A DNA stretch of 64,000 nucleotides, from the NCBI GenBank assembly GCA_036898135.1, contig CM072512.1, forward strand, positions 22,648,234 to 22,712,233, written 5' to 3'. Positions 37,218-49,169 of this stretch are shown here, piece by piece. Source of the DNA: Oncomelania hupensis (Eukaryota; Mollusca; Gastropoda; Littorinimorpha; Pomatiopsidae). The notes under the pieces were generated by a model. It did no database searches. It was not told the origin of the DNA and saw nothing but the letters and a program-made list of their open reading frames with translations. Each line of letters begins with the position of its first letter. The stretch's first letter is position 1. Position numbers and translations under genes: made by a program.

Positions 37218-39450
37218 CACACACATAAACAAACACCCTCGGCCTGTTAAAGGGAAAAGGCCGAGGACGCCGAACAAAGAAAAAATCAAAGTTTTCCAGT
37301 TGAATACCAGACATTGATTAAGTATCAAAATACGCCCAAGAAGTTACAAAGTTTTCCCACCTATCCAGAGACGCTCATTGCGGTAAAAAAAAAAATCACG
37401 ATAAACTGACCGACGGACAGAGACAGACAGACAGACAGTACAGAACGACATACAGTCAGTACGAGTCGAGTCATTGATGAGGACTAGGGTTGAAGTAGAA
37501 TGTGGACAGCAGGAGAGCGAAGATGAAGATGAATGGAACAAACTTTTTTCGAGGTGATCAGATTCCGAACCTATGTTCCTGAGACTTTTTTTTTTTAAAA
37601 GTTCAAAAGGTTCAGGAACCTAGGCTCAGGTTCTGAGAACTTCGGATAAAAAGGTTCGTGAACCTCCACGAACCTTCCAATTAAAACAGGCCGTACCGAA
37701 CATGGAAGATTATCTAGAAAGATGAACAAGGCATTACACGTTGAGCGGATCCCCGTTGGCGCAGCAGTAGATTCAACAAAGGCTTGGTATTGTAAATATT
37801 AAGGTTGCGTAGTATCTACCAGGGCTGCGTGGTGTCTACTGCTAGGATATCGGGGATCAGACCCACGTGTAATGCCCCTGTAGTTGTTCCCAATGAAGAT
37901 TAAAGATTACCTATCAGAAGTTGAAAGTATCACACTGCCGTATACTTCGATGATGCCGAAGCGAATCTGCTAAAGCAATGAACAGGCTCCAGTCCAAAAT
38001 CAAATAAATACTGAGTGATCCAGCGTGTGTCTGATGATGACCGTCCAAAGTCGTAACAGATCTCAAACATTTTGCTCTCAGCCAACAGTGGTCTTTTTAA
38101 TAGAGTAGATTATAGAGTGGATGAAAATATTTTTTTTTGGAAAGACGATCACCTTACCATCGAAGTATAACTTTTGATTTAACTGAGAAGTCTTTATTCG
38201 GAACACCGAGGAATAATCAATGTTTTTACATACAAAGGGCAATATTATAATTATGTAATCATGGTTTTTTCCCCAATCCAGATCAAACAAGTGATAAAGT
38301 GCAGTTAATTTTGTATAATGGTTAAAAATAAATTTTTTAAGCTGTTGCAACAATAGGGAGACTAATGCGAATTACATTTTAACGAAGGTGTAGAAGAAAC
38401 AAAAGGAGTGGAAGAAGAAGGAAGAGAAGAAAACGAAGATGAAGAGGGGGATGAAGAGAAAGAAAAAGAAGAAGGAGAAGGGGAAGAAGAATAAGATTGA
38501 GAAGAGGAGGAGGAGAGAAAAAAAAAGGAGGTAGAGGAATGGTGAGAGACTCGGAGAAGATGACTGCGGCGTGGGAAAAGCTTGATTCAACATGGTCTAG
38601 TAGTAGAACGGAAATTAGCATGGTTCTTACCTCGGGTCAGTCTCCTGGGGACGGTCTGATAGGGTTAAACATGCTTAGCACACGAAGTCTACCGCAAATT
38701 TAAAGTGGCTTCTTCTAGAACTTGTTGGGTATATATATGTTATATACTATATTGTCTTGACTTTAAACAAGTTCTTTTTGTAGCGTGAAGTATAGTGCTG
38801 TTCAGGTTGTGTGTGTGTGTGTGTGTGTGTGTGGGTGTGTGTGTGGGTGTGTGTGTGTGGGGGGGGGTGTGTTTGTGTGTGTATCAGTCTGTCTGTCTGC
38901 CTTTCTGCGTGAAGAAGTTGGCTGCACAACAAAATCACATTATTTCTACCGTAAGAAGAATCTGGAGTCTGCAATATTGGTATTCGTTCTGTTGTTTCTT
39001 TCGTTTTAAGCTTGTTTGTTTTGGGGTAGTATAATTGGAATAGGGACGAGAGGAGAGGAAATCTCGAAATGTTACGTCTTTTGATGTTTAGTTACAATAA
39101 AGCAATGTCTGATCCTACATTTTTGAATCTATAGATGATGAAGCTTTTAAGGGGAGTGCATGTATTTAAAACATTTTTAGGGGTCTGCATAGTATCTTTC
39201 TTTCTTTTTATTTTTTTTTCTTAATTTGCTTTCTGTTTCAGCGCTGTCGAGTGCTCTTTATGTTGCATAACACGATGCAAAGCCTTCATACAGCAATATA
39301 ATTTTCAAAGCTGATATAAGAATTAAAATCCGAAGACGTATTAGTATAAATTATAAATAAGCTGGCCACTGCATGTCATTGTTTCTTTGCCTTTATTTTA
39401 TTTTATTTTCCTGTCTGACGCCTATAGCATGCACTTGTTTGTTTGTTCTC

Positions 39451-39519
<69 letters not shown>

Positions 39520-39566
39520 GTGTGTGTGTTTGTGTGCAATGGTAATCTGACGCCTATAGCATGCAC

Positions 39567-39632
<66 letters not shown>

Positions 39633-40116
39633 CTCCTCCTCCAAGTTTTCTTCTCTGTTTTTTTTAATCTCCCAAGATTCCTTTTCCGTTTATCTTTTTT
39701 TTTGTTCTCTCCAGTTTTTCATGTTGGCATGTATAACTACAATAAGGAATACTCGTATTATTATTTAACCAACACAACAAACATCAAGCACCTGTATGTA
39801 AACAACCCCTCTTGTCCTAATACGAGGAGAATTCTTAAGAGAAATGCAAGGCTCCAGGAACTTCATTAATGAACCCAAACTTTCTCTCTGTCTTTCGACC
39901 TTTATAATTTTTTTTCAGATTCATAGAAATTACACTCCCCACAACAAAATATTGGTATTATTATAATTATTTAACAACTAAGCAAACAGAGCAACATCAT
40001 AGAGAATGCGTGGCTACATAAATAACTAAAACCCTCTTGTCCTTATCTTGAGGGGTAATAAAAAATCTCAAGAAAAGTCCCAGGGTCAGACAAAAATAAA
40101 ATAAAATAAAGTAAAA
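36156..40116. other. No gene seen; microsatellites and low-complexity DNA
   Basis: Contains CA tracts (36881-36926, 37180-37213), a GA-rich zone (38380-38540), a GT tract (38806-38882) and two CT tracts near 39.5 kb. The palindromic-sounding stretch 37560-37690 (GTTCAGGAACCTAGG...) repeats short AACCT/AGGTT words but has no clear borders. Confidence 0.5.
39413..39629. repeat. Duplicated unit: unique 25-bp anchor plus (CT)n
   Basis: The anchor TCTGACGCCTATAGCATGCA with CTTGTTT occurs at 39413 and 39545. Each is followed by a CT tract of about 60 bp (39450-39513 and 39571-39629). Confidence 0.85.
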
Positions 40117-40590
40117 CGAAATAAATATTTATTTATGTATTTAATCACTTTTATATAATGCTTTTCCAGCTCAAGGGCAAAATACAGCGCTGGCCTATAC
40201 AGGATCTAACACAAGATGTCCGAGGCGCCCACTTGCGGCCTTTGGGCGCATAATTTTACGCCCAGACGATTGAGCACCATCCTGGGCAACCGGGCATGGG
40301 GAGAAGGGACCTAGTGCATGCTGGCTGGGTGTATTTTGGTAGCCGGCAATCACCCGTCTAATACATGAGCGTCAGGATCTTTAAAGTCCATACGATGGAA
40401 TGCGTGCATGGATAGACTAGTCCTCGATTTATATTCTAATCCAAAGGAATATAAGCGCAGTGTCTCAGGGTCTTCTTTTTTTTCTTCTCCAAGCTGTTAT
40501 AAGCATTTGAACCACTGACTTTACAGGCTGCAATTTTATCGCCTGAAATTCGAGTACACGGCGTACACCTCAGAGCTAACTGCACTCCCT
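40117..40590 (-). mobile_element. SINE, copy 2 (diverged)
   Basis: Shares with the copies at 22.8 and 46.6 kb the block GCCTTTGGGCGCATAATTT, the ACCCGTCTAATACATGAGCG region and GTCAGGATCTTTAAAGTCC, all in minus orientation. The tRNA-like head (about 40520-40590) is decayed and lacks a good B-box, so this copy is the oldest of the three. Confidence 0.75.
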
Positions 40591-40915
40591 ATAAAATAAA
40601 ATAATGTGTGTATGTGCGTGTTTGTTTGTTTATGTGTTTTATAATTGTGTGTGTCTGTATGTGTGTGTGTCTGTATGTGTATGTGCGTGCAAAACATAAT
40701 CTGCAGACAGTGACAAAGTGGCCAACCACAATGAGAAACCTAAACTTAAATGAAAAACTTCGGGGTTGGGAAAACTGATTTGTTCACACTATTTTTTTTG
40801 TCCCAACACCATCCCTCCCTGCTAGGTTCCTCATTCGCATTCTTATCGTCGTCATCGCTGTCATTATTGCGTTCTGTGTCATTTACAGTTAGAGTAAAAT
40901 GCCATTATTCTGCAG

Positions 40916-42755
40916 TTATTGTACGACATGTTTATATTACATAAGTTTCATGCGGAGTGAGAACTGTAAAGAGTGAGGAACTGTTGCCTGTATGAATGTA
41001 ACGTAGGGTTTTTGTGGTATTAAACTAAATATTTATTTATATATAACTACGTTTAGTCTAATGAAATGAGCGTATGCATGTGGCTATCTGACATTCAATC
41101 TAAGGGTGTGTGTTCTATCTCTGTTTACTATGCTCTTTCGTCCACCACCACACACATGCTTGCAAACAAGGACAAAGACTACACAGTTATCTCTCTTTGC
41201 CCTCTGTTCCACTATTTTAATCATTCATATCTGACAACACATTAAATCATACAATTCACATCATTATGTAGACAGTTCACACAGATAATAAATAAGTGGC
41301 GTATAGGCTATTACGAATTCAGAAGTCGTGGTCCCTTTCACGAGACGTTACTCGACTCTACTCTTCACACTAGCATCGACACAGTCAATGATATCACATC
41401 GACGACTTGACTTGACGGAGATTCCATAACTCACTACTGATTACTCACAGACTTTTAGAACATTCCCAGACGCAGAATTATCAGCCGACGTTGGGGACAG
41501 AGCTACGCTTGGAAGACACTGCAGTCGTTCCGTAGCACAGTGCTTGAAGATCACTTCCTTTGTAGAATGTCTTCTCTATGCCACACTACTACAGTCACTT
41601 TAACACAGTATACACATTGCGTAGCCTACACACAATGGATTATGAGCCAAATATTACAATCACAGCCCACTTCAATTTATAACATATTACTGCACATTCA
41701 TTCATCATTAGATATACAAATTATACAACTGAATTACATTCCTATTTCAGCCCCATATCTTCACATATGAATGTATACCACATGGCATCATAGTTATAAA
41801 CTGAATCACATATAATAATTACATGATCAAATAAGTATTGACACGAGTTATCGTACTTCTTTCAAACATGGATTCTCCTGCGCTCTAATCACAATAATTC
41901 ATGAAAAGCAATGCTTTCCATTTTCGTATGAATACCTTTCCAGGTTATTATAAATACTACTAATAATAACAATAAAAACCTGTATTCTAGATACAGCTAC
42001 ACTATTCCAATAGAAGAATCCCGGTTTTACTAGAGCACCAACGAACACGTCCGCTCAACGCTCAACTCAAATGGCATGTAATCTCTGAAGTAATGTAAAA
42101 CAACTCACTGTACTAATAATTTCATTTCAACACGCACACTTCCGGTCTAATCGCTAGTGACGTCATTACATCTATTCATACAAAGATGTACTAAATGCGT
42201 TCGTTACAAATTATGAAATGATTATCCTTTACAATAATAATTACTTCCCGTGTTGCGCAAAATGCCTTGAATCTGGTTGTTTTCATTATTTTCTCTAAAT
42301 CGTGTTATGTCTCCTTGTATTTATAATGTGCATCAGAGAACCTGAATAATTTTGCAAAATGTGTAAGTGTGTGTGTGTGTGTGTGTTTATGTAGGTGTGT
42401 GTGTGTGTGTGTTTGTTTGTTTTGGGAAGGGTTCGACCAACGGTATGTTATTAAAATCAAATAATATCTTTCATTTGTATTTAAATATTCCTGTTATAAT
42501 GTTTCTTGTTCCCACACATTTTGTCCAGTTGGTTAGTGCACGACATGTTATATATGTTTCATGGGGAGTGGGAACTGTAAGGCGGGAGGAACTGTTGCCT
42601 ATATGAAATGATTAGCGTTTAGAATAATTACTTCCCGTGTTCGAGCAGAACGCCTTGATTCTGGTCGTTTTCATTATTTTCTCTAAACCGGGTGATGTCT
42701 CATTGTATTTATAATATGCATAGGAGAGCCTAAATAAATTTGCAAAATGTGGGTG
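40916..42755. repeat. Tandem duplication (~230 bp), one copy split by an insertion
   Basis: Copy P1 is 40916-40996 continued at 42212-42370. Copy P2 is 42533-42755 and uninterrupted. Both share GGAACTGTTGCCT, ATGAAATGATTA, AATTACTTCCCGTGTT and TTTTCATTATTTTCTCTAAA in the same order. P2 therefore shows the pre-insertion state of P1. Confidence 0.8.
40997..42208. mobile_element. Possible solo LTR (1212 bp)
   Basis: The inserted sequence starts TGTAACG and ends CGTTACA, the short TG...CA inverted ends of LTRs. It is strand-skewed and has no coding frame. TATGAA occurs on both sides, but on the right it is offset by three bases from the CGTTACA end, so the target duplication is imperfect. No matching second LTR or internal region is in the window. 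Confidence 0.5.
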
Positions 42756-43466
42756 TAGGCGCGTACGTTTTGGCATGTAACACACTGGAGTGCGAGCGAC
42801 TCCAGTGTTTCTGTGCTGCCAATGACAATTATCGGCCTCAACGGTGATTGAATTACGTCGAAGAGCACTGGGGGAGCTAATAAAATTATCATTAGGGTGG
42901 GAGGGAATTATAATTAAATTTACATTTCACTCATGGGAATGTGAGGAGTAGCCAGCTTTGATAGAACACATAAAACATCGTTAATCATGTGAGAAAGAAT
43001 TATTTTTTTTTATGCGTCGGCAATTGCTCTCTTCTTCTTTTTCTTCTTCTTGGTTTAAACAATGGTTTATTCAGTATCTGACTAATACATAACAAATATA
43101 ATAACAGGAATACACAAAAGACAAAGCTTAAGTGAGTGCATACCTGGACAAGTTACAATAATCTGTGTCAGTTTAAGCGGAATAGATACATCATTGAGAT
43201 ACAAATAGTTATACATTGCCATCAACACAAGAACAATTAACAATGATAAGGAAAGCATAATCATAAACAACATACAGATGAGTTACAAAAAATAGTACAC
43301 AAATATAATAACAAATAAAATTAATACAGAAACAAATTATAAAAAGATAATGAAATAATAACAAAACAATAGCGAGAGATTCACTAGGGACACAATTGTA
43401 GCAAGGAGTTTGCGGAAGGTATGTAGGTACCACGGAAGAAACCCCCCCCCCCCCACACACACACAC
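42756..43466. other. AT-rich sequence, nothing recognised
   Basis: No gene or element was identified. A C-run followed by CA repeats (43441-43468) borders the LINE to the right. Confidence 0.4.
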
Positions 43467-45180
43467 AAAAAATAAAAAAAATAAAAATAAATAAATAAAA
43501 TAAAATAAAATAAAATAAAATATGTATATATATATATCTTTAATACACCAGACACAAAGGCAAGTTAACTAGTAACTATTAGTGAAAGCGGCCTGACAGT
43601 CGCAAAAATTCGTGGACAACAGCTACAATAATACTATTCTCCTGAACGGACAAACATTCATTACCATAAAGTAATATTATGACATCTTGAAATTCAGGAT
43701 TCAGAGTATGTATTGTCTGTGTTCTTGCATTAATAAATAGTGGGCAGGAGAGAAGAAAGTGTTCTGATGTCTCGGCTGGGTAAGTACAGTGACAAGTTGG
43801 AGCGTCCAATAAATGGCGGCGGAACAAGTCATAATTAAGGTCGCTCATACCTAGCCTCATTCCACAGTGCAGAGCCTGTTGGTCGCGTTTGCCATAATAA
43901 TAATGAAGTGGGACTACAGGATCATCTCTTGACAAAAATCTTTTCAAACTATTAGTTGATTGACTCGATTGGAGATTTTCAGGCAATTCGTTGAATAAGA
44001 TGGTTGCAGAAGGTATAAATGATTTTTTGTACATTTCGGTTTTATGAGTGGGAACGTTTCTTTCGAATGGTCTTCTACGGTGATATGGATTAGTACTTCT
44101 TACAAGCGGTGGTAGCAGGGCAGATAGGTGTTCTGGGCAGTTATTATTTATCATTTTATGGTAAAGTATCAGTTTGTGTCTCTTTCTGCGTTCTTTAAGA
44201 CTACAAAAACCAGATTCCTGGTAAAGCAGTTCATGACTAGTACCCTTTACTGCTCCTATAATGGTTCTGACAGCCTCTAGATGAATTTTTTTAAGAGAAT
44301 GTGAAAGTAGTTCGGTACAGTTGTCCCATACAACATCAGCGTAATCAAAGTGAGGAAGGATAAAAGATTTATACATAGTTTCAAGAGCTTTTCGACTTAA
44401 TTTATGTTTATATGACCGCAGACATGAAGGTAAAAAAGTAACCTTACGAATAACAGACCTAACGTGTTCGTCCCATTTCAAATTGTTTTGAAAGTAGACA
44501 CCCAGGTGCCTGTGAGATTCACTGTTTTGTAAAATACTATTTCCAAAAGTTAGGTCAGGATCAGGGGATGCGTCACGTTTCACAGTCAATAACTCGGTTT
44601 TTGCTTCATTAAATGTGACCTTCCACTGCCTTGCCCAGTTACTAATCTTTTCCAGGTCGGAGTTTAATATTTCAGCACGAGCGTCTGGATTTCTCAGTGC
44701 TAAAGATATACTTGTATCATCAGCAAACAATTTGATTGTAGATTCAATTTCAGAGACAATATCATTAATATAAATCAGGAATAACAATGGGCCCAAAACG
44801 GAACCTTGTGGGACACCAGCAGTGATGTTACTATATTCTGAAGAGCATCCTTTAACAACAACAGCCTGTTTACGATGTTCTAAGTAGCTTTTGAACCACT
44901 CAAGAAGTTGTCCTCTAATTCCTACAGCCTCAAGCTTCTTAAGAAGCCCCTTATGCCAGACTTTATCAAATGCCTTAGAGATGTCACAGAATACAGACTG
45001 AACAGTTATTCCTTTGTCGAAAGCTGTGCATAAATCGTTATAGATCACTATCAGCTGGTTAACCGTAGAGTCTCCAGGGGTAAACCCTGATTGGCAAGAG
45101 GTAATAATACCGTAACACTTTAAGTACGAGTAAACGTAACTGTGAACGCATCTTTCAAACACCTTACCAACACAGCTTAG
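43467..45180 (-). mobile_element. 5'-truncated CR1/jockey-type LINE with (ATTTT)n tail
   Basis: Minus-strand element. The coding region ends at 43579 and is followed by a short 3' UTR and an ATTTT-type tail (43467-43541). The 5' end stops abruptly at about 45180, where LINE sequence gives way to CTT and CA repeats. It is unrelated at sequence level to the RTE copies. Confidence 0.8.
43579..45180 (-). CDS. LINE reverse transcriptase, N-terminally truncated, frame intact
   Basis: About 530 codons without a stop. Motifs in order: LSCVGKVFERCV, SCQSGFTPGDST, DISKAFDKVWH (motif A), GVPQGSVLGPLLFLIYIND (motif B), FADDTS (catalytic box) and HLGVYFQNNL. A CXC...H-X4-C zinc-binding tail (TCHCTYPAETSEHFLLSC) comes near the end. 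The endonuclease and the N-terminal RT part are missing by truncation, so the copy is inactive although the remaining frame is open. The open frame reaches 45318 only by reading through repeat sequence. Confidence 0.85.
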   Translation of the reverse strand, partial: LSCVGKVFERCVHSYVYSYLKCYGIITSCQSGFTPGDSTVNQLIVIYNDLCTAFDKGITVQSVFCDISKAFDKVWHKGLLKKLEAVGIRGQLLEWFKSYLEHRKQAVVVKGCSSEYSNITAGVPQGSVLGPLLFLIYINDIVSEIESTIKLFADDTSISLALRNPDARAEILNSDLEKISNWARQWKVTFNEAKTELLTVKRDASPDPDLTFGNSILQNSESHRHLGVYFQNNLKWDEHVRSVIRKVTFLPSCLRSYKHKLSRKALETMYKSFILPHFDYADVVWDNCTELLSHSLKKIHLEAVRTIIGAVKGTSHELLYQESGFCSLKERRKRHKLILYHKMINNNCPEHLSALLPPLVRSTNPYHRRRPFERNVPTHKTEMYKKSFIPSATILFNELPENLQSSQSTNSLKRFLSRDDPVVPLHYYYGKRDQQALHCGMRLGMSDLNYDLFRRHLLDAPTCHCTYPAETSEHFLLSCPLFINARTQTIHTLNPEFQDVIILLYGNECLSVQENSIIVAVVHEFLRLSGRFH

Positions 45181-45439
45181 CTTTTCTTCTTCTTCACTAA
45201 CACAGCCACACACACCACACAAACAAACATACACACACAAAGGCGCGCGCGCGCCTATGCATCTGAAGAAATACAAAGATAAAAAAAGAAATTTTTGTAA
45301 ATTCCGAGTTGTTATCACGTCATTTTCTTAAAGTAGTGACAACTGCATGTCGTACACCTTAAAGACCTGTGACCTAAAGTACTTTTAAATAAGTAAGTAT
45401 TAATTCATAGAAAGGCAAATGTGGAATATTAGGCTACGA

Positions 45440-45830
45440 TCTCCTTTACATTACATTACATGATTATTGCTTTAGGTCCAGCGGACTCTTCCGAGCCAAA
45501 TCAGGGCCGGACAACCCCTGATCCACATAAAAGATCTGCTGAAACAACCCTAGTGGTAAAACTGAAAGCTCTCCACCAGCCAGTCACTTTACAATAAAGA
45601 CATCCCACGCAGGGGACGCTGAGGCTATACACTAATTTATCGAACCCCCGTTTACAAAAACAAAATAGAATACAAACATCATTATAAATTATCAACAAAA
45701 CACATACATATAAAATGCCTACATTGCCAAATAATAACATCATAGGAAGCCCTAGTGACCACCTGGCAGAAAGCGTCCAATATTCCCAAGCTGATCCAAC
45801 AGACCTCACACACAAATAAGGAGTCTTGTC
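45440..45830 (-). mobile_element. Probable LINE 3' end with (TAATG)n tail (tentative)
   Basis: Read on the minus strand, a coding-like end (LARKSPLDLKQ, stop) is followed by AATAATCATG and three TAATG-type units (about 45447-45462). A pentamer tail directly after a stop is typical of some non-LTR elements. Nothing catalytic is visible, so the family is unknown. Confidence 0.4.
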
Positions 45831-46138
45831 CCGGAAGAGTTTTCAAGAAAAAAGGTAGGTGACTAGTCTAGCGAAGAAGAAGATAGTATAACAGATTAAT
45901 AGAACAGAGCAGGAATGAGAAAGACAGTGACAGTGGGAATTTAAAGCACTAAATTTCCAGAAAGTGGGGATACTATTTATACTGAAACCCCCGACACCTC
46001 AACGGGGGTTACGATCTCCTGTGGGATCGTAATCATAAGGGAATAAACTAGCACCCTATAGGTAAACATGCCATCAAAACATGCCACCCAGGAAAAAAAT
46101 ATAGAAAAAAACTAAAAACAAACAGCTGATTGGTATCC

Positions 46139-47380
46139 GTGCCACGTGCACTTAAATCATTTAATCGTTTATTCGTCTTTTCAGTACAAATTTATTTACT
46201 GGAGTACCTTCACCTCATGGCATGTAATGAACGTTACTGTAAGGGTGAACAGGCCTTGCAGCATTTGAAAGCATATCACGCTAACAAAACAAAATCAAAA
46301 ACACACACAAAACCACACTACAAAACACACATAGCTCCTTGCTGTACGATTCACATGCACTTAGAATTAAATAATTCATTCATTCGTTGATTCATTACGC
46401 ATTGTTTGCTGGAGAACCGCGCGCTCATGACATGAAATGCATGTTAATCTAAACGTGAACTTGTCATGGTGTCTTTTATTAAAATGCCATGAGAAAACAA
46501 AAACTGCATGCTGTACGAGTCACAGGCACTTAAATTACTCACGCATTCATTCGTTGTTTCATTACGCACTGTTTGCTGGAGTACTGTGTGTCCATGACAT
46601 TTTATTTTTTTTATTTAATCGTTCTTATTTAGCGCTTTTCCAACTCAAGAGCTGCTCAAGGCGCTGGCCGATACAGGATCTAACTCAAGCCGCCCGAGAC
46701 GCCCACCCGCAGCCTTTGGGCGCATGGTCCGACGCCCGGGCAACTGAGCACAATCTTGGGCAGCCAGGGATGGGGGAGAAGGACCTATGTGCATGCTGGG
46801 TGTGTTCTTGTCACCGGCACTCACCCGTCTAGGACATGAGCGTCAGGATCTTTAAAGTCCGTTATGATGGAATGTATGCGACACAGACTAGACCTCGGTT
46901 TATACTCTCATCCGAAGGAGTAGGAAAACAGGAGTAAAGTGTCTTTCCCAGGGACACAACACAATGGCCCGGCCAGGGCTCGAACCCGGGACCTTCAGAT
47001 CCGCAAGCCGAAGCACTACCATTAGACCACAGTGCCTCCCAATGAAATTAATGCATGTTAATCTAGACGTAAATCGGTCACGGTGCCTTTTAAAATGTCA
47101 CATCTGAGAAGAAAAAAAAAAGCTTGCGGTACGAGTACGATGTATTTAAATCGCTCATTCATTTCATTGGTTTCTTCATTAACCAGTTCTGTTGCTGGAA
47201 TACCGTGTGCTCATGACATAGATGTGAACACGCCATGGTGCCTTTAAGAAGGTCACACGTGGAAAACAAAACGGCTTGCTGTGCAAGACACATGCACTTA
47301 ACCCACTCACTCATTCACAGTTTGTTTCTTCATCACGCATTTGTTTACTGGAGTACCTTGTGCTCGTGGCATGCAGCAAC
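46139..47380. repeat. Degenerate minisatellite, units of about 170-220 bp, split by a SINE
   Basis: Five units share CACTTAAAT...CATTCATTCGTT, TTACGCA..GTTTGCTGGAGTACC and CTCATGACATG, starting near 46139, 46352, 46523, 47125 and 47285. The unit after 46523 is interrupted by the SINE at 46597-47038. Confidence 0.7.
46597..47038 (-). mobile_element. tRNA-derived SINE, copy 3
   Basis: The head, read on the minus strand, has an A-box (TGGTCTAATGGTAG) and B-box (GGGTTCGAGCCC) identical to copy 1. The body matches copy 1 closely, and the AT-rich tail lies at 46597-46625. It sits inside a minisatellite unit, so it is younger than that array. Confidence 0.85.
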
Positions 47381-47500
47381 TTACGTTATTGGCAGCGTGG
47401 ATGTCTGGAAATAGGCTTCGTTGGATTTCCTACTGTCGTTTTTAGTGTTATTACGTGTTGTTCTTGGCGTGACGTGAAGAACGCGCACGCGTGTGTGTGT

Positions 47501-47503
<3 letters not shown>

Positions 47504-47594
<91 letters not shown>
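47504..47594. repeat. (TA)n microsatellite
   Basis: About 45 perfect TA units flanked by GT/GC-rich simple sequence. Confidence 0.95.
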
Positions 47595-47597
<3 letters not shown>

Positions 47598-47798
47598 TGC
47601 GCACTTGTGTGTGCGTGCGTGCGCATTTTGTGTTTATATTGTGAGTGTTTGTGTGCGTGCGTGTGTGTGTGTGCGTTTGTTTAAGGGGTGGTACATTAAA
47701 GGCGAAGAGAGAGATAGAAAACGTGAGTGTTTGGGTGTGTGAGAGAGAAAAGGAGAGTGTGTATATGTGTGTGTGCTTGTTTCTATGTCTGTGAGTGT

Positions 47799-47846
<48 letters not shown>

Positions 47847-47904
47847 TGTGTGTCTGTGTGTGTGTGAACGTGTATGGGTGTATGCGAGAAAGAAAAGGAG
47901 TGAA

Positions 47905-47935
<31 letters not shown>

Positions 47936-48546
47936 GCTTGTTTAGATGTCTGTGAACGTTTGTGCAGACGCGAGTGAGCGCTAATTATGGATACACCTGT
48001 GTAAACATGCTTGTTATGTCATTGTTAATGTCATTGTAGCTTCAGGAAAAAAAAAAGTGCCAGTGTTGGGAATTAGCTTGTATTTACCTGTTTTGACACA
48101 CTTGGCCAATGGGGCTACAAATCACCATTAGCTAACAATACATTTGTTTTGAGTCTGTTGTATACATGCACTGCTTCCTATACACCACAGTGTTAAGATG
48201 CAGCCCAACTTTCCTTTTCTCAATGTTATTACTCTCTAGGCTTACCGGTAATTCCCTCAGCATGAAATGTTAGGACATACGTGTTATTTTAATGTATAAC
48301 GCGGCTGACGGTGTGTGGAAAGATGGAGGGAGGTGGTGTGGGAGATGGGGCTTGGGGATGGGAGGGAGGGAATTAGAAGTAAGGTCAAATATATACCTGG
48401 GTGGTGGGTCGTATTCTCCATTGTCTGGATGGCGCTAGACTACGGCTTTTGTGTTTTCCTTTAAAAAGCTACGTACTTTTTAAAGAAATAAAAATGTATT
48501 GCATTGTCTGCACAAGGCAAACAACTGCTGCCCTGGTGGATAACTT
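47595..48546. other. GT- and AG-rich simple sequence; no gene
   Basis: Includes an AG tract at 47801-47841 and GT tracts near 47650 and 47910. A G-rich block at 48322-48370 (GGGAGGGAGGG type) may form a quadruplex. Confidence 0.5.
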
Positions 48547-48647
48547 TTTTTTTCCAACCTAGTTCCAGTCATTCGCCGGAAAAGGCAATTACCGAAGTCG
48601 AACGAAGCTCTCCGAGTCGAGCGAAGCTATCCGATGTTTTACGAACG
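48547..48647. repeat. Inverted-repeat arm L
   Basis: About 80 bases (AACCTAGTTCCAGTCATTCG ... GAAGTCGAACGAAGCTCTCC) match the reverse complement of 58090-58169 with few changes. Arm L carries an extra segment of about 20 bp (GAGTCGAGCGAAGCTATCCG), a partial duplication. Confidence 0.85.
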
Positions 48648-48891
48648 AATGCTGGCAGGACTACGTGAAACCACAGGTTGGGAAATCTCGTCTTTCGTAG
48701 GCCTCAATTACATACTATACTACATACGTATGTAGTAGGCCCACGAGTTTACAAAGACGAAAGAAAATACTTCAGAGCCTGTGGTGAAACATCCGTGCAT
48801 AAAAATAGCCGCTGTTGCTTCTAGATCTAATTCTATTTCGATCTGCACAGCTTCAAGCTGTAAGTCAAGTCGAGATTCGCATTTTGAAGCA

Positions 48892-48984
<93 letters not shown>

Positions 48985-48985
48985 T
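48892..48985. repeat. (TTA)n microsatellite
   Basis: About 31 perfect TTA units. Confidence 0.95.
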
Positions 48986-49169
48986 TATGATGATTAATAT
49001 ACTGAAACAATTAGTAATAAAGAGTAAAAGTAATACATAACACATAATGCACACATACAACGATTTCACATCTATATCAACAATAAAAACCATGACGAAA
49101 CTTCAAAGCGCTATGGATACATTGATGTCCCTTCAGTACAACAAGGCAAAGCAAGTTTATAATGGTCTC

